DNA from: Wolinella succinogenes DSM 1740
GTDB taxonomy: Bacteria; Campylobacterota; Campylobacteria; Campylobacterales; Helicobacteraceae
Direction: 5' to 3'
Assembly (NCBI RefSeq): GCF_000196135.1
Contig: NC_005090.1
Location: 754,001-818,000, forward strand
Length of the DNA: 64,000 nucleotides
In this document: positions 8,307 to 17,073 of the stretch, piece by piece
Numbering within the stretch: the stretch's first letter is position 1
Layout of the letters: every line of letters begins with the position of its first letter
Notes under the pieces: model-generated
Told to the model about the DNA's origin: nothing
The model's input: the letters and a program-made list of their open reading frames with translations, nothing else
Database searches by the model: none
Made by a program: the position numbers and the translations under genes

Positions 8307-8923
8307 TCACGGTTGCACTGCCCAAAGGGAGAATCGCTGAAGAGACACTGGATCGTTTTGAGAAGATTTTTGGTGAGCGATTTGTTTTTGAGGATCGAAA
8401 ACTTATTCTGGAGCGGGGAGAGTTCAAATTCCTCTTGGTGAGAAATCAAGATGTTCCCACCTATGTGCTCCATCAAGCCGCTGATATTGGAATTGTGGGA
8501 TTGGATGTCTTGGAGGAGCAGGAGAGCGATCTCATTCGACTTTTGGATTTGGGGATTGGGCGTTGCAAGGTGGTGATCGGCTCTCCGATGGGGAGTGAAA
8601 TCGACTACTCCAAGCCTCAAATCAAAATCGCCACCAAGATGACCAATATCGCGAAAAAGCACTTTGCCAAGCAAGCTTTAGCCGTGGATCTTATCAAGCT
8701 CTATGGTTCTATCGAGCTCGCACCCTTGGTGGGACTAGCCGATGCCATTGTAGATATTGTCGAGACTGGAACAACCATGAAGCAAAATCATCTCAAAATT
8801 GATGAGGTGATCATGGAATCAAGCGCTTATATGGTCGCTAATCGCAACAGTTTTTATGAAAAAAAGGATAAAATCTTAGAGCTTCAGCGACAATTTTCAA
8901 AGCTCAAAGAGGTGAGGGAGTGA
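8303..8923 (+). CDS. hisG: ATP phosphoribosyltransferase, short form (HisG-S)
   Basis: A 206-residue catalytic HisG, which condenses ATP with PRPP in the first step of histidine synthesis. Visible signs: the start MITVALPKGRIAEE, VRNQDVPTYVLHQAADIGIVGLD in the first lobe, IATKMTNIAKKHF, and the PRPP-binding loop DAIVDIVETGTTMKQN. The length lacks the C-terminal regulatory domain of the long form, so it is the short form, which in known cases needs HisZ as partner. No hisZ is in the window. It overlaps its neighbours by 4 bases on each side. Confidence 0.95.
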   Translation: MITVALPKGRIAEETLDRFEKIFGERFVFEDRKLILERGEFKFLLVRNQDVPTYVLHQAADIGIVGLDVLEEQESDLIRLLDLGIGRCKVVIGSPMGSEIDYSKPQIKIATKMTNIAKKHFAKQALAVDLIKLYGSIELAPLVGLADAIVDIVETGTTMKQNHLKIDEVIMESSAYMVANRNSFYEKKDKILELQRQFSKLKEVRE

Positions 8924-9252
8924 TTCCTCGATTCTTTGGAGGATTGCTTTTGGGAACCGTAGCCCTTTGGGCGAATCCTTGGGTGATGTTTAGCGATGTG
9001 GATGACACCTATATCTACAATCAAAAAACAGGCGAGGTCTATGTTCGATTCCGCAAGGGCGGAAAAAACTATGAAGATGTATTCGTTAAGATGCCCCAAG
9101 GAATCGACCCTTCTTCGGCCTCTAATAAACCTCTAGAGTTGCCCCTTAGCTCGATTAAAGGGGGAGCCTCTGAGGAGGAGGAGCAGCGGCAAAAGATTCT
9201 TCAAAGGGCGCAGGAGCTGAAAAAAAATCTCTACAATCAAGCTATTGAGTGA
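8920..9252 (+). CDS. Small exported protein of unknown function
   Basis: A 110-residue protein with a GTG start overlapping the hisG stop. It has a likely signal peptide (residues 1-18, ending LWA before NPWVMF). The mature part is short, with VDDTYIYNQKTGEVYVRFRKGG suggesting a few beta strands, and then a charged helical tail with a Glu-rich patch (EEEEQRQKILQRAQELKK). I do not recognise the family. Its place between hisG and a c-di-GMP protein gives no functional clue. Confidence 0.7.
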   Translation: MIPRFFGGLLLGTVALWANPWVMFSDVDDTYIYNQKTGEVYVRFRKGGKNYEDVFVKMPQGIDPSSASNKPLELPLSSIKGGASEEEEQRQKILQRAQELKKNLYNQAIE

Positions 9253-9296
9253 GCTAGAGAGCCTTTCTAAAAAATATCCAAAGAGGGAGAGAAAGC

Positions 9297-10865
9297 GTGG
9301 AAAACCTGCGTATCTTGTTTGTTCAATTCTCTAGCTCTTCCTTGACCATTCCTTTGCAAGTCGATTTCCCCTTGCTTGTGGTGACAGATAGTTTTGAAAA
9401 AGCCCTAGAGTGGTGCGAGGAGAGTGCCTTTGAGGTGGTGGTGATTGAAGGCGAATCGGGCGAATCACTCCTTCCTTTCCTTAGAGGGGTGCGTCAAAGG
9501 TCCTCTCTCACACGCTTTCTCTTTCTCTCCCCTCATCCTTTTCCTTCCATGCTCAGCGAGATTGCCCAAGCGGGAATCGAAGGATTTTTCCATGAGATTC
9601 CCGACCCCTTTAGAGTGCGCCAAGCGCTCTCCTTGATTGCTAAGACCTTTTTTCGTTCCGCCGACCACGCCAAGGAGAAGAGCCGCCTCATTCAGGCCAT
9701 CGCCAAAGAGGACGATCGGGTCATGATGCTCATTGAAGTGGATCATTTGGATAACTATCATACAGTCTTCTCGCTGGCCTTTATTGATGCGATTTTGCAA
9801 GAGGTGGGGGACTTTTTGGAGCACTATAAGCCCGATGGAAGCGAGATATTCTCCATCTCTGAAGAGAAGTATGCCATTTTGATGGAGGATGAGAACACCT
9901 TTAGGGCAGAAGATTTTGCAACGATTCTTAATGTTTTGATTTTGGATCGCAAAATTTATGTCAAAAAGCAAGAGGTGGATGTGAGTTTTAGCGTTGGGGT
10001 GGCCAAAGGAAGAGGAGAGACGCTCCTCTCTAAGGCCTACGCTGCCCTCAGAAAAGCCAAGGAGAGCGGGCGCAAACATGTTGTGCTGGCAGAAGATGAT
10101 GAGGAGTTTCGATTCTTTCAGCGGGAGAATTTACGATGGATGCGAGGGGTGCGTCATGCACTAGAAGAAGATCGAATCGTTCCTTACTACCAGCCCATCA
10201 TCAATAACGCCACGGGAAAGATCGAAAAATATGAGTGCCTCGCACGCCTCATTGACCATGAGGTGGTGGTGCCCCCTGCCATCTTTTTGCAGTCGGCGCG
10301 CCAAATTGGACTCATGAGCAATGTCACTTTTGCGATCATCAACAAAAGCCTCACGCTCTTCCAAAACAATGACATGGAGCTCTCTATCAACATCGCGGAG
10401 GAGGATATTCGAGACGCGAAAATTATCCGCTATCTGCTTAATCGATGTGAGCGCTACGGAATCGATCCCTCTCGAATCGTGATTGAAATCTTAGAGGATA
10501 TCACCTTTGGACGCAACAATAAAAGCCTAGAACATATGCGATACCTCCATCAGGAGGGATTTAAAATCGCCATTGATGACTTTGGATTTGAAAACTCTAA
10601 CTTTGGACGATTGATCGATATGGAGGTGGACTATATCAAAATCGATGGAAGTTTCGTCAAAAACATGGAGACCGATGATCGAAGTTACAAAATTGTCGAT
10701 TCTATCGCAAAGTTTTGCAAAAGTATCGGTGCAAAGTCTATCGCTGAGTATGTCCACTCCCAAGGAGTTCAAGAGCGAGTGCTGGCACTAGGGATTGACT
10801 ATTCCCAAGGATACTTTTTTGGCAAAGCCACTCCTAAACCACTAGAGGGTGACTCTTTAATCTAG
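9297..10865 (+). CDS. Degenerate GGDEF plus EAL domain protein with receiver-like N-terminus
   Basis: A 522-residue cytoplasmic protein with a GTG start. Residues ~1-120 resemble a receiver fold (VVIEGESGESLLPFLR) without a clear phospho-aspartate. Residues ~130-265 look like a GGDEF domain whose signature is lost: the position reads SISEEKYAIL, so cyclase activity is unlikely. Residues ~285-515 form an EAL domain in which EALxR has become ECLAR but the Glu stays. Other metal and catalytic residues appear kept: NIAEEDI, EILEDI, IDDFG, IKIDGSF, IAEYVHS and YSQGYFFGKA. It may therefore still degrade cyclic di-GMP, with the GGDEF part serving as a GTP or protein sensor. A thioredoxin-like gene follows after 2 bases. 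Confidence 0.88.
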   Translation: MENLRILFVQFSSSSLTIPLQVDFPLLVVTDSFEKALEWCEESAFEVVVIEGESGESLLPFLRGVRQRSSLTRFLFLSPHPFPSMLSEIAQAGIEGFFHEIPDPFRVRQALSLIAKTFFRSADHAKEKSRLIQAIAKEDDRVMMLIEVDHLDNYHTVFSLAFIDAILQEVGDFLEHYKPDGSEIFSISEEKYAILMEDENTFRAEDFATILNVLILDRKIYVKKQEVDVSFSVGVAKGRGETLLSKAYAALRKAKESGRKHVVLAEDDEEFRFFQRENLRWMRGVRHALEEDRIVPYYQPIINNATGKIEKYECLARLIDHEVVVPPAIFLQSARQIGLMSNVTFAIINKSLTLFQNNDMELSINIAEEDIRDAKIIRYLLNRCERYGIDPSRIVIEILEDITFGRNNKSLEHMRYLHQEGFKIAIDDFGFENSNFGRLIDMEVDYIKIDGSFVKNMETDDRSYKIVDSIAKFCKSIGAKSIAEYVHSQGVQERVLALGIDYSQGYFFGKATPKPLEGDSLI

Positions 10866-10867
10866 AG

Positions 10868-11251
10868 ATGAAGAGGCTTATCCAAGGGGTGCTTCTTTTG
10901 GGTGTTATGCTTCTTGAGCTTGAGGCGAGCTCTTATGAAGAGGCGCTTTTGGGGGCTAGAAAAGAATCAAAACCCCTTTTGTTGGTCGTCTGCCCCAAAG
11001 AGACCATGCGCTGTCGCCAAAGCGAGCGCGAAATTCTTCCCCATCCTGCTCTTCAAGCCACACTTCACTCCTATCATTTTCTAAGGCTAGAGCCCAAAGA
11101 GGCTCCTAGTGGGCTAAAAACCCCAATATTTCCAAGCTACTATATTATTGATTCGGTTAAAGGAGAGGTGATTCGTGAGCTTTGGGGGCACCAGAGCGTG
11201 ATACGCCTGAAGCTATTTTTGGAGGGCAAAGTGGTGCCCACAACCCCTTAG
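10868..11251 (+). CDS. Exported thioredoxin-like protein
   Basis: A 127-residue protein with a probable signal peptide (1-20, LIQGVLLLGVMLLELEAS). The mature part has thioredoxin-fold features: SYEEALLGARKESKPLLLVV then CPKETMRC, and a cis-Pro-like IFPSYYIID. The usual CxxC is absent; two cysteines are six residues apart (CPKETMRC), so disulfide reductase activity of the usual type is doubtful. It resembles the thioredoxin_7/DUF255 group loosely. The 3' end overlaps the opposing rhodanese gene by 4 bases. Confidence 0.65.
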   Translation: MKRLIQGVLLLGVMLLELEASSYEEALLGARKESKPLLLVVCPKETMRCRQSEREILPHPALQATLHSYHFLRLEPKEAPSGLKTPIFPSYYIIDSVKGEVIRELWGHQSVIRLKLFLEGKVVPTTP

Positions 11252-11655
11252 GGGGCGGGTTTTTCCAGTGGCTTAGAAAGCTTGATCCACTCGATGATTC
11301 CGTTTTTAAGGTTGTAAACCTTCTCAAAGCCTTGCGAAGAGAGGTAGTTAGCCACCGAGAGGGTGCGATTTCCGCTACGACAGACAAGAATGAGGGGGGT
11401 TTGGGGTGTGATTCCCCTCTGCTCTAGCCTTTTGAGAAAACCTAGCGCGTCATAATTGCCTCTGGCGTCAAAAAAGGTGAGCCTTTCGCTTTGAGGAATC
11501 ACGCCTGTTTGTTGCCACTCAGGCTCTGTGCGAATATCCACCACCCGTACACCTTGATTTTGGAGTGCTTCAAGCTCGCTGGGCGTGATGTCAATGCGTT
11601 CGGCCATCAAGAAAGTGATCCCAAAAAGAAGCCAAAAGAGAATTTTTTGAAACAT
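11248..11655 (-). CDS. Exported single-domain rhodanese
   Basis: A 135-residue protein with a signal peptide (MFQKILFWLLFGITFLMAE) followed by one rhodanese domain with DIRTEPEW and the active-site loop VCRSGNRT, whose Cys would carry the persulfide. Single-domain periplasmic rhodaneses bind or transfer sulfane sulfur, which would suit a sulfur- and polysulfide-respiring bacterium; this is inference. The frame extends further upstream into murI, but the ATG at 11655 is preferred: it gives a proper signal peptide and has CAAGGAG about 8 bases upstream. Confidence 0.85.
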   Translation of the reverse strand: MFQKILFWLLFGITFLMAERIDITPSELEALQNQGVRVVDIRTEPEWQQTGVIPQSERLTFFDARGNYDALGFLKRLEQRGITPQTPLILVCRSGNRTLSVANYLSSQGFEKVYNLKNGIIEWIKLSKPLEKPAP

Positions 11656-11692
11656 GAAAAGACTCCTTGAAAAGAAGGTTGAAGAGGTGTTC

Positions 11693-12439
11693 CTAAGGGT
11701 GCGTGAGCCACTCTTTGGCAACCTTTTCTAGGGCGAGAGGGTTTTCGCTCGCAAAATATTGGATGTGAGTTTGGGGAAAATAGTCCAATTCATAGCGCTC
11801 TTTGAGGTGCTGCATGATGGCTTCGCCTGAGTGAATAAGAAGCGGTTCGTGATTAAAATAGGCCGAGATGGCTTTGGCGATGAGGGGAAAGTGGGTGCAG
11901 CCAAGGATGATCGCTTTGGGTTTTACGGCCAAAGAGGAAAAGTAATGCTCTAGGGCGCTCTCTAAAAGAGATCCATGGAAGATTCCCTCTTCTACGAGCG
12001 GGACGAGAAGTCCTGTGGCAAGCGACTGGATGTGGGTGTAGCCGTGCTCCTTTAGAAGGGCCGGGTATTGACCGCTCGCGGTGGTGGCTTTGGTGCCAAT
12101 GACAAGAATAGGGGAATTTTTATCGGGAAGCCGATTCTCTAACGCCAGCACGCCTGGCTCAATCACCCCAATCACATCCACATCCGCCGCTTGGCGTAAT
12201 GCTTCTAGGGCGTGAGCGCTGGCGGTATTGCAAGCGACAATGAGCATATCGATGTCAAACTCGCGCAAAAAGGCAAGAGCCTCCAAAGAGTAGCGGATAA
12301 TCGTCTCTGAATCCTTCACTCCATAAGGGACGCGTGCTGTGTCACCAAAGTAGATGATCTCTTCAAAAGCGTGAGAATCAAGAAGGCTTTTAACGACGCT
12401 TAAGCCCCCAATACCGCTATCAAAAACCCCGACACGCAT
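11693..12439 (-). CDS. murI: Glutamate racemase
   Basis: A 248-residue MurI, which supplies D-glutamate for peptidoglycan. Signs: the start MRVGVFDSGIGGLSV, YFGDTARVPYG, the first catalytic Cys in IVACNTASAHA, IVIGTKATTASGQYP in character, and the second Cys in ILGCTHFPL with the following His. The length is typical. It begins one base after the rho stop and is probably in one transcript with rho. Confidence 0.97.
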   Translation of the reverse strand: MRVGVFDSGIGGLSVVKSLLDSHAFEEIIYFGDTARVPYGVKDSETIIRYSLEALAFLREFDIDMLIVACNTASAHALEALRQAADVDVIGVIEPGVLALENRLPDKNSPILVIGTKATTASGQYPALLKEHGYTHIQSLATGLLVPLVEEGIFHGSLLESALEHYFSSLAVKPKAIILGCTHFPLIAKAISAYFNHEPLLIHSGEAIMQHLKERYELDYFPQTHIQYFASENPLALEKVAKEWLTHP

Positions 12440-12440
12440 C

Positions 12441-13802
12441 TTAGCCTTCGTTCATGATGCTAAGAAACTCTTCGTTGTCTTTGGTCTTTTGCATCTTGGA
12501 GTAGAGGAAGGTGAGTGCTTCCACTTCGTTGTTCATCTGTTGCATCACATTGCGGAGCGCCCAAACCTTGATGAGCTTATCCTGTCCAAGGAGCAGCTCC
12601 TCTTTTCGAGTGCCTGATTTGAGGATATCCATTGCAGGATAGATTCTTCGTTCGGCGATATGACGTGCTAGGACGATTTCAGAGTTGCCCGTTCCTTTGA
12701 ACTCTTCAAAAATCACCTCATCCATTCTAGAGCCCGTCTCAATGAGCGCGGTGGCGATGATGGTGAGGCTTCCTCCCTGCTCAATATTTCTCGCCGCTCC
12801 GAAGAATCGCTTAGGCTTATGGAGGGCGTTGGCGTCCACGCCCCCGCTTAGAACTTTTCCGCTACTGGGGGTGGCGGTGTTGTAGGCACGCGCAAGTCGG
12901 GTGATCGAATCGAGCAGAATCACCACATCGCGTCCCATCTCCACGCTTCGCTTCGCCTTTTCGATCACGAGCTCAGCCACGCGGATATGGTTGTGTGCGG
13001 GCATATCGAAGGTGGAGCTATAGACCTCGCCTTTGACGCAACGCTCCATATCCGTCACCTCTTCGGGGCGCTCATCGACTAGGAGTACGATCAGCTCCAC
13101 TTCGGGGTGATTCTTGGCGATCCCGTGGGCGAGCTCTTTCATGAGCTCTGTTTTACCGCTTCGAGGAGGGGCTACGATGAGTGCACGCTGGCCCTTGCCG
13201 ATGGGTGAGAAGAGGTCAAGCATCCGTCCTGTGACTTTTGAACTAGCGTATTCGAGCTTGAGCTGGTCGGTGGGGAATAGGGGGGTGAGGTTGTCAAAGA
13301 GGGGGCGATTCTTCATCTCTTCAGAGGATTGATAGTTGATCGCCTCAATCTTAAGAAGCGCATAGTAGCGCTCCTGATCTTTAGGGGGGCGTACCTGACC
13401 TGTGACAATATCCCCGTTTCTTAGGGCAAACTTGCGGATTTGAGTGTTGGAAACATAAGCATCGTTTTGGCTATCCGAGAAGTTTTCATCCATCGCTCGT
13501 AAGAATCCATACCCCTCACCCGTGATCTCCAAGATGCCCGTGAAGAGGATGAAGCCGCCTTTATTGACTTGAGATTTGAGAATCTCAAAAAGAAGATCTT
13601 GGCGCTTATACTCTTGGGGATTCTCTACGCCTAGCGTCTCGGCAATCTCCATGATCTTGTTCAAAGGCTTGGCGCGCAAGTCCTCAATCTTATAGCCTTC
13701 AACAGGGATATGGGTTCGAGATTTGTTGGGATATTGACCGTTGGAGGGGGTCGCAGGGGTAGATTCTTTGGCGGATTTGTTCTGTCCGTTGCAGTCGTTC
13801 AT
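12441..13802 (-). CDS. rho: Transcription termination factor Rho
   Basis: A 453-residue hexameric RNA helicase that ends transcription at Rho-dependent sites. Order: a short polar N-terminal extension (1-40), Rho N-terminal helix region ([20 protein letters not shown]), the RNA-binding cold-shock-like domain ([22 protein letters not shown]), then the ATPase with Walker [10 protein letters not shown], Walker [18 protein letters not shown] and the Q/R loops ([21 protein letters not shown]). The polar N-terminal extension makes it longer than E. coli Rho (419). ATG at 13802. Confidence 0.97.
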   Translation of the reverse strand: MNDCNGQNKSAKESTPATPSNGQYPNKSRTHIPVEGYKIEDLRAKPLNKIMEIAETLGVENPQEYKRQDLLFEILKSQVNKGGFILFTGILEITGEGYGFLRAMDENFSDSQNDAYVSNTQIRKFALRNGDIVTGQVRPPKDQERYYALLKIEAINYQSSEEMKNRPLFDNLTPLFPTDQLKLEYASSKVTGRMLDLFSPIGKGQRALIVAPPRSGKTELMKELAHGIAKNHPEVELIVLLVDERPEEVTDMERCVKGEVYSSTFDMPAHNHIRVAELVIEKAKRSVEMGRDVVILLDSITRLARAYNTATPSSGKVLSGGVDANALHKPKRFFGAARNIEQGGSLTIIATALIETGSRMDEVIFEEFKGTGNSEIVLARHIAERRIYPAMDILKSGTRKEELLLGQDKLIKVWALRNVMQQMNNEVEALTFLYSKMQKTKDNEEFLSIMNEG

Positions 13803-14062
13803 GATGGATCCTCGGATGTAGTGATTCGGAAAATGTTCTCGCGTTGGAGAGTTAATTAAGCTAGAAGCATGGTGAGAGTTCTTGGATTGTTTAAAGCTTT
13901 AAGTTTCAATCACTCTTGCAAGGCGAATTTTAGTCAAAAGGGGCGGTGAATGTCAATATCGCGCTCGCTTTAAAGCCAAACCAAAGAAAGAGGGCTTACA
14001 ATCTAGAAGAAAAATAGGCAAATCTGAAAGGATTGGACAATCCAAAAGAGGGAGGCGTGATC

Positions 14063-14587
14063 GTGCTTATTAATGGTGTGCAATCTATCGCCTCTTATGT
14101 CGCTCTCTCAAAGCCAGTATTCTCCTCTAATGACAAAGAGGAGAGAGCAGAGGGCTCCTTGGGGGAGAAGGGGGAAGAGCAAGCGCAAAAGGAGCAGGTG
14201 CAAGAGCTCTCTAGGATCGATTCTCAGGTGAGGGCTCATGAGAGCGCCCATATCGCTTCTGGAGGCGGGGTGGTGAAGGGCGGGGCTTCTTTCTCTTACA
14301 CCGCGGGTCCCGATGGAAAGATGTACGCCGTAGCAGGAGAGGTGCCTATTGACACCTCCATGGGCGAAGACCCTAGTGAAAATCTCGCCAAGGCGCGTCA
14401 GATTAGAGCGGCTGCGCTTGCCCCTAGCGACCCTAGTCCGCAAGATTATCAGGTGGCTTCCACGGCCACGATGCTAGAGGTACGCGCTAGGATGGAGTTA
14501 AATAAAGAGAGAAGAGAGGAGGAGGGGCTCAAAGCTTATGCGCGAATTGCCGAACCTCAGAATCAAGAGCAAATAGCTCCTCGATAG
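14063..14587 (+). CDS. SprA-like putative metalloprotease (CJM1_0395-type)
   Basis: A roughly 174-residue protein. The core reads RIDSQVRAHESAHIASGGG, with a HESAH motif that matches HExxH of zinc peptidases, followed by ASFSYTAGPDGKMYAVAGEVPID and a conserved PQDYQVASTA patch; this is the SprA-related family, annotated in Campylobacter as a putative metalloprotease. The N-terminal ~50 residues are low-complexity, rich in Glu, Gln and Lys. There is no signal peptide. GTG at 14063 is preferred because GGAGG lies 7 bases upstream; a TTG at 14033 is also in frame. The 3' end overlaps the opposing dxr gene by 59 bases. Its substrate is unknown. Confidence 0.8.
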   Translation: MLINGVQSIASYVALSKPVFSSNDKEERAEGSLGEKGEEQAQKEQVQELSRIDSQVRAHESAHIASGGGVVKGGASFSYTAGPDGKMYAVAGEVPIDTSMGEDPSENLAKARQIRAAALAPSDPSPQDYQVASTATMLEVRARMELNKERREEEGLKAYARIAEPQNQEQIAPR

Positions 14588-15605
14588 AGGCAGGAATCAT
14601 CGAAAATCGCTCCAAAGAGCGCTCTATGTAACGAGGAATCTCTCCAAAGAGAATCTTCCCCTCTAAGAATTTCTCCACCGCCACTTCGTTGGCTGCATTG
14701 AGCGTGATTCCAAGCCATGGATGCGTCAAAAGCTTCTCTTTGAGATTCCACAAGGGGTAGCGCGAGGGATTGATAGGCTCAAAGGAGAGGGCGGCGAGGC
14801 GCTCTAACTCTAGCGGAGGGCCAAGAGGCTGATCAAGCTTGCCAAGCATGGCATAGGCAAGGGGTAGTCGCATATCCGCTTGAGCGATGTGGGCGCTAAA
14901 GCTTCCATCAGGGTAACCAATGAGTGCATGGACGAGAGAGTTTCTCTCAATTAGGGCGTCCACGCTCTTGGTGTTAAAGAGCCATCTAGCTTCGAGAATC
15001 TCAAAGAGTTTGTTGACCATCGTGGCGCTATCCACGGTGATTTTGCGCCCCATGCTCCAGTTGGGATGGCGGAGGGCGGCTTGGGCTTTTTGGAGGGGAA
15101 TCTCCTCTAAAGGAGTATCGCGAAAAGCTCCCCCGCTTGCGGTGATGAAGAGGCGAGAAAAGGGTTTGTCGCTCTTTAAAAACCAGAGGCTGAAGTGTTC
15201 GCTATCCACGGGGATGATCTTTGAGGCATCCACAAAAGAGCCCCCCGCCACTAGCGATTCTTTATTGGCGAGCGCGAGGGTTTTTCCAAGGCGAAGGCTC
15301 TCTAGGGTGGGGCGAAGTCCAAGGAATCCCACAAGAGCGTTGAGCACGAAAGAGGATTGGGCGAGGTGGAGCGATTCGATGATTCCCTCCTCGCCAAAGA
15401 GGAGCTTCGAATCTTTGGGCAAGGAGAGCTCACTTGCCCTAGAGGAATCGGCAATGACGATGATCTTGGGCTGAAATTCAGCGATTTGGGCATTGAGCAG
15501 GGAGAGATTGTGACCTGCGACTAAAACCTCTACAGGGAGACGAAAGTCGCGGGCAAGGGAGAGGGCATTTTGGCCAATCGAACCTGTGGAGCCAAGAAGA
15601 ATCAA
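14529..15605 (-). CDS. dxr: 1-deoxy-D-xylulose 5-phosphate reductoisomerase
   Basis: A 358-residue DXR, the second enzyme of the MEP isoprenoid pathway, NADPH-dependent. Marks: the start MILLGSTGSIGQNAL with the nucleotide-binding GSTGSIG, ALANKESLVAGG, the metal and substrate site DSEHFSLW, FITASGGAFRD, HPNWSMGRKITVDSATMVNK, and LNAANEVAVEKFLEG. The start is TTG at 15605, overlapping the cdsA stop, with AGAGGA upstream. The length is slightly below that of E. coli DXR (398), as in Helicobacter. Confidence 0.96.
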   Translation of the reverse strand: MILLGSTGSIGQNALSLARDFRLPVEVLVAGHNLSLLNAQIAEFQPKIIVIADSSRASELSLPKDSKLLFGEEGIIESLHLAQSSFVLNALVGFLGLRPTLESLRLGKTLALANKESLVAGGSFVDASKIIPVDSEHFSLWFLKSDKPFSRLFITASGGAFRDTPLEEIPLQKAQAALRHPNWSMGRKITVDSATMVNKLFEILEARWLFNTKSVDALIERNSLVHALIGYPDGSFSAHIAQADMRLPLAYAMLGKLDQPLGPPLELERLAALSFEPINPSRYPLWNLKEKLLTHPWLGITLNAANEVAVEKFLEGKILFGEIPRYIERSLERFSMIPASIEELFALDSEVRQFAHKL

Positions 15606-16366
15606 CCCGCCAATCCTCTAAGGCAAACGAGCATGATAATTCCGCCAAACATGAATCCATCGGCGCGATCAAGGATTCCTCCATGCCCAGGGAAGAGGCG
15701 TCCGCTATCTTTCACTCCCGCTTCGCGCTTGAGGTAACTCTCATAGAGGTCACCAAAAACGGAGGCAAGGCTGGTGAGGACAGTGATGGCAAAGGCTTTC
15801 TCAAAGCTCACCGTAGAGAGCCCCGCAAGCGTGCCTATGAGCGTTGCAACCGCCACTCCAATAAAGACTCCCTCTTGGGTCTTATTGGGTGAAGTTTCAC
15901 TAAAGCGTCGAGTGCCAAACATCTTGCCCCCAAAAAAGGCGGCAGTATCGGTGAGGGCGACCACAAAGATGAGCCAGACAATCGCTCCGATGCCATAATC
16001 CTTATAGAGCGCCAAGAGAAAGAGGAAAGGCACGGTGGGATAGAGCAGGGGCATTAGATCGTTCCATGAGCCTTTTTTGGTGAAGGCTTGATAAGAGGCG
16101 AGAATCACGAGCACCAAAAAGAGTGTCTCCAAAGGGGCAGGATAGATGGCTGAGAGCGCCCAAATGAAGATGGCAGCGGCGTAGATCCCGATACTTTGGC
16201 TTCCATAAAGCTTGGAGGCTTCATAAAAGGCTAAAAGATAGCAGATGCCAAAGAAAGCCCACATGACGAAGTAACTATTGATAAAGACCACCAATAAGAT
16301 GATGGCGATGAGGATTCCTGCGGTGTAGAGGCGCGCTGGTTCGATGCTTTTGAGTCTATCTAGCAT
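15602..16366 (-). CDS. cdsA: Phosphatidate cytidylyltransferase
   Basis: A 254-residue integral membrane enzyme making CDP-diacylglycerol from phosphatidic acid and CTP, the branch point of phospholipid synthesis. It has about seven hydrophobic segments, and near the end the CDS signature: SYLKREAGVKDSGRLFPGHGGILDRADGFMF in character (the S-x27-K-R-x3-K-D-x5-GHGG-x2-D-R-x-D pattern). It shares a transcript with dxr (4-base overlap), and a TATAAT lies 30 bases upstream of the start. Confidence 0.96.
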   Translation of the reverse strand: MLDRLKSIEPARLYTAGILIAIILLVVFINSYFVMWAFFGICYLLAFYEASKLYGSQSIGIYAAAIFIWALSAIYPAPLETLFLVLVILASYQAFTKKGSWNDLMPLLYPTVPFLFLLALYKDYGIGAIVWLIFVVALTDTAAFFGGKMFGTRRFSETSPNKTQEGVFIGVAVATLIGTLAGLSTVSFEKAFAITVLTSLASVFGDLYESYLKREAGVKDSGRLFPGHGGILDRADGFMFGGIIMLVCLRGLAG

Positions 16367-16395
16367 GCTTTCCCTTTGGAGGTTTGAGATGGACT

Positions 16396-16401
16396 ATTAT
16401 A
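16396..16401 (-). promoter_or_regulatory. Probable -10 box for cdsA-dxr
   Basis: TATAAT on the minus strand (ATTATA on plus) about 30 bases upstream of the cdsA ATG. A transcript would start near 16389. No clear -35 box was seen, which is usual for sigma70-type promoters in this group. Confidence 0.5.
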
Positions 16402-16410
16402 GTGTGAGGT

Positions 16411-16959
16411 TTATAAAAAGCGGGTTATCGATAGGGAGCTACCCCAAAGGTTTAATCCAAGATAGGCAAAAAGTGCGCCAAAGATTCCCCCTAGAGCTAG
16501 ATCGATGATTCCCCCTGTTTTAAAGCGATAGGACAGGGGCAAAAGAGCGATAGGGCGCTCACTCCAAGGAAGCCAAAGAGGAATCCCACTTTTGGTGAGC
16601 ATATCGCCTATGAGGTGGAGCCACACCCCAAGCCACAAGCCAATCACCGCCTCTAGGGCAATCCCCTGAGAGCTTGCTATTCCCCATCCTGGGAGAGCCA
16701 CTCCAAAGGGAAAGAGAAAAGAGTGGGTTGCCCCTCGATGCCCAAAAAGGCGATGGAAGAGGGAGGAGAGGAGGGGTAATTGGCGACCTAGGGTGGAGTT
16801 TGGCTCATCAATATCAGGCAAAAGGGATCCAAGGGCAACTCCACTAAGATAGAGTGAGACCTCAACTCCTTGCAACGTCGCTTTATCCACCAAGGAGAGA
16901 GCGTAAAGAGGCAGAGTGGCAATACCTAAGGCAAAAGCGAGGTGGGTGCGAGCGAGCAT
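16411..16959 (-). CDS. YdjM-like membrane-bound metal-dependent hydrolase
   Basis: A 182-residue membrane protein of the YdjM/DUF457 family. Motifs: an N-terminal MLARTHLAFA with an early His, GSLLPDIDEPNSTLG, LFGHRGATHSFLFP and HLIGDMLTKSGIPLWLPW, giving the H...D.D.P...HRG.TH...GD pattern of this family. Several hydrophobic stretches flank these motifs. The family is called a metal-dependent hydrolase from its conserved His/Asp residues; the true substrate is not known. It has its own -10 at 16996-17001, divergent from mnmG. Confidence 0.82.
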   Translation of the reverse strand: MLARTHLAFALGIATLPLYALSLVDKATLQGVEVSLYLSGVALGSLLPDIDEPNSTLGRQLPLLSSLFHRLFGHRGATHSFLFPFGVALPGWGIASSQGIALEAVIGLWLGVWLHLIGDMLTKSGIPLWLPWSERPIALLPLSYRFKTGGIIDLALGGIFGALFAYLGLNLWGSSLSITRFL

Positions 16960-16995
16960 GAGAGCGATCCTGAAAGGTTAAATGTTTGGAGGGGA

Positions 16996-17001
16996 ATTAT
17001 A
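16996..17001 (-). promoter_or_regulatory. Probable -10 box for the YdjM-like gene
   Basis: TATAAT on the minus strand (ATTATA on plus), 37 bases upstream of the start at 16959. It pairs with a plus-strand -10 at 17037 in a compact divergent promoter region. Confidence 0.5.
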
Positions 17002-17036
17002 GCGAGGCAAAGCCATTAGAGGGCTGGGTTCCGTGA

Positions 17037-17042
17037 TATAAT
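17037..17042 (+). promoter_or_regulatory. Probable -10 box for mnmG
   Basis: TATAAT 32 bases upstream of the mnmG ATG, preceded by GTGA (a TGN-like context). A transcript would start near 17049. Confidence 0.5.
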
Positions 17043-17073
17043 TCGCCCAAAATTACGCAGAAAGTTTGAAAAT

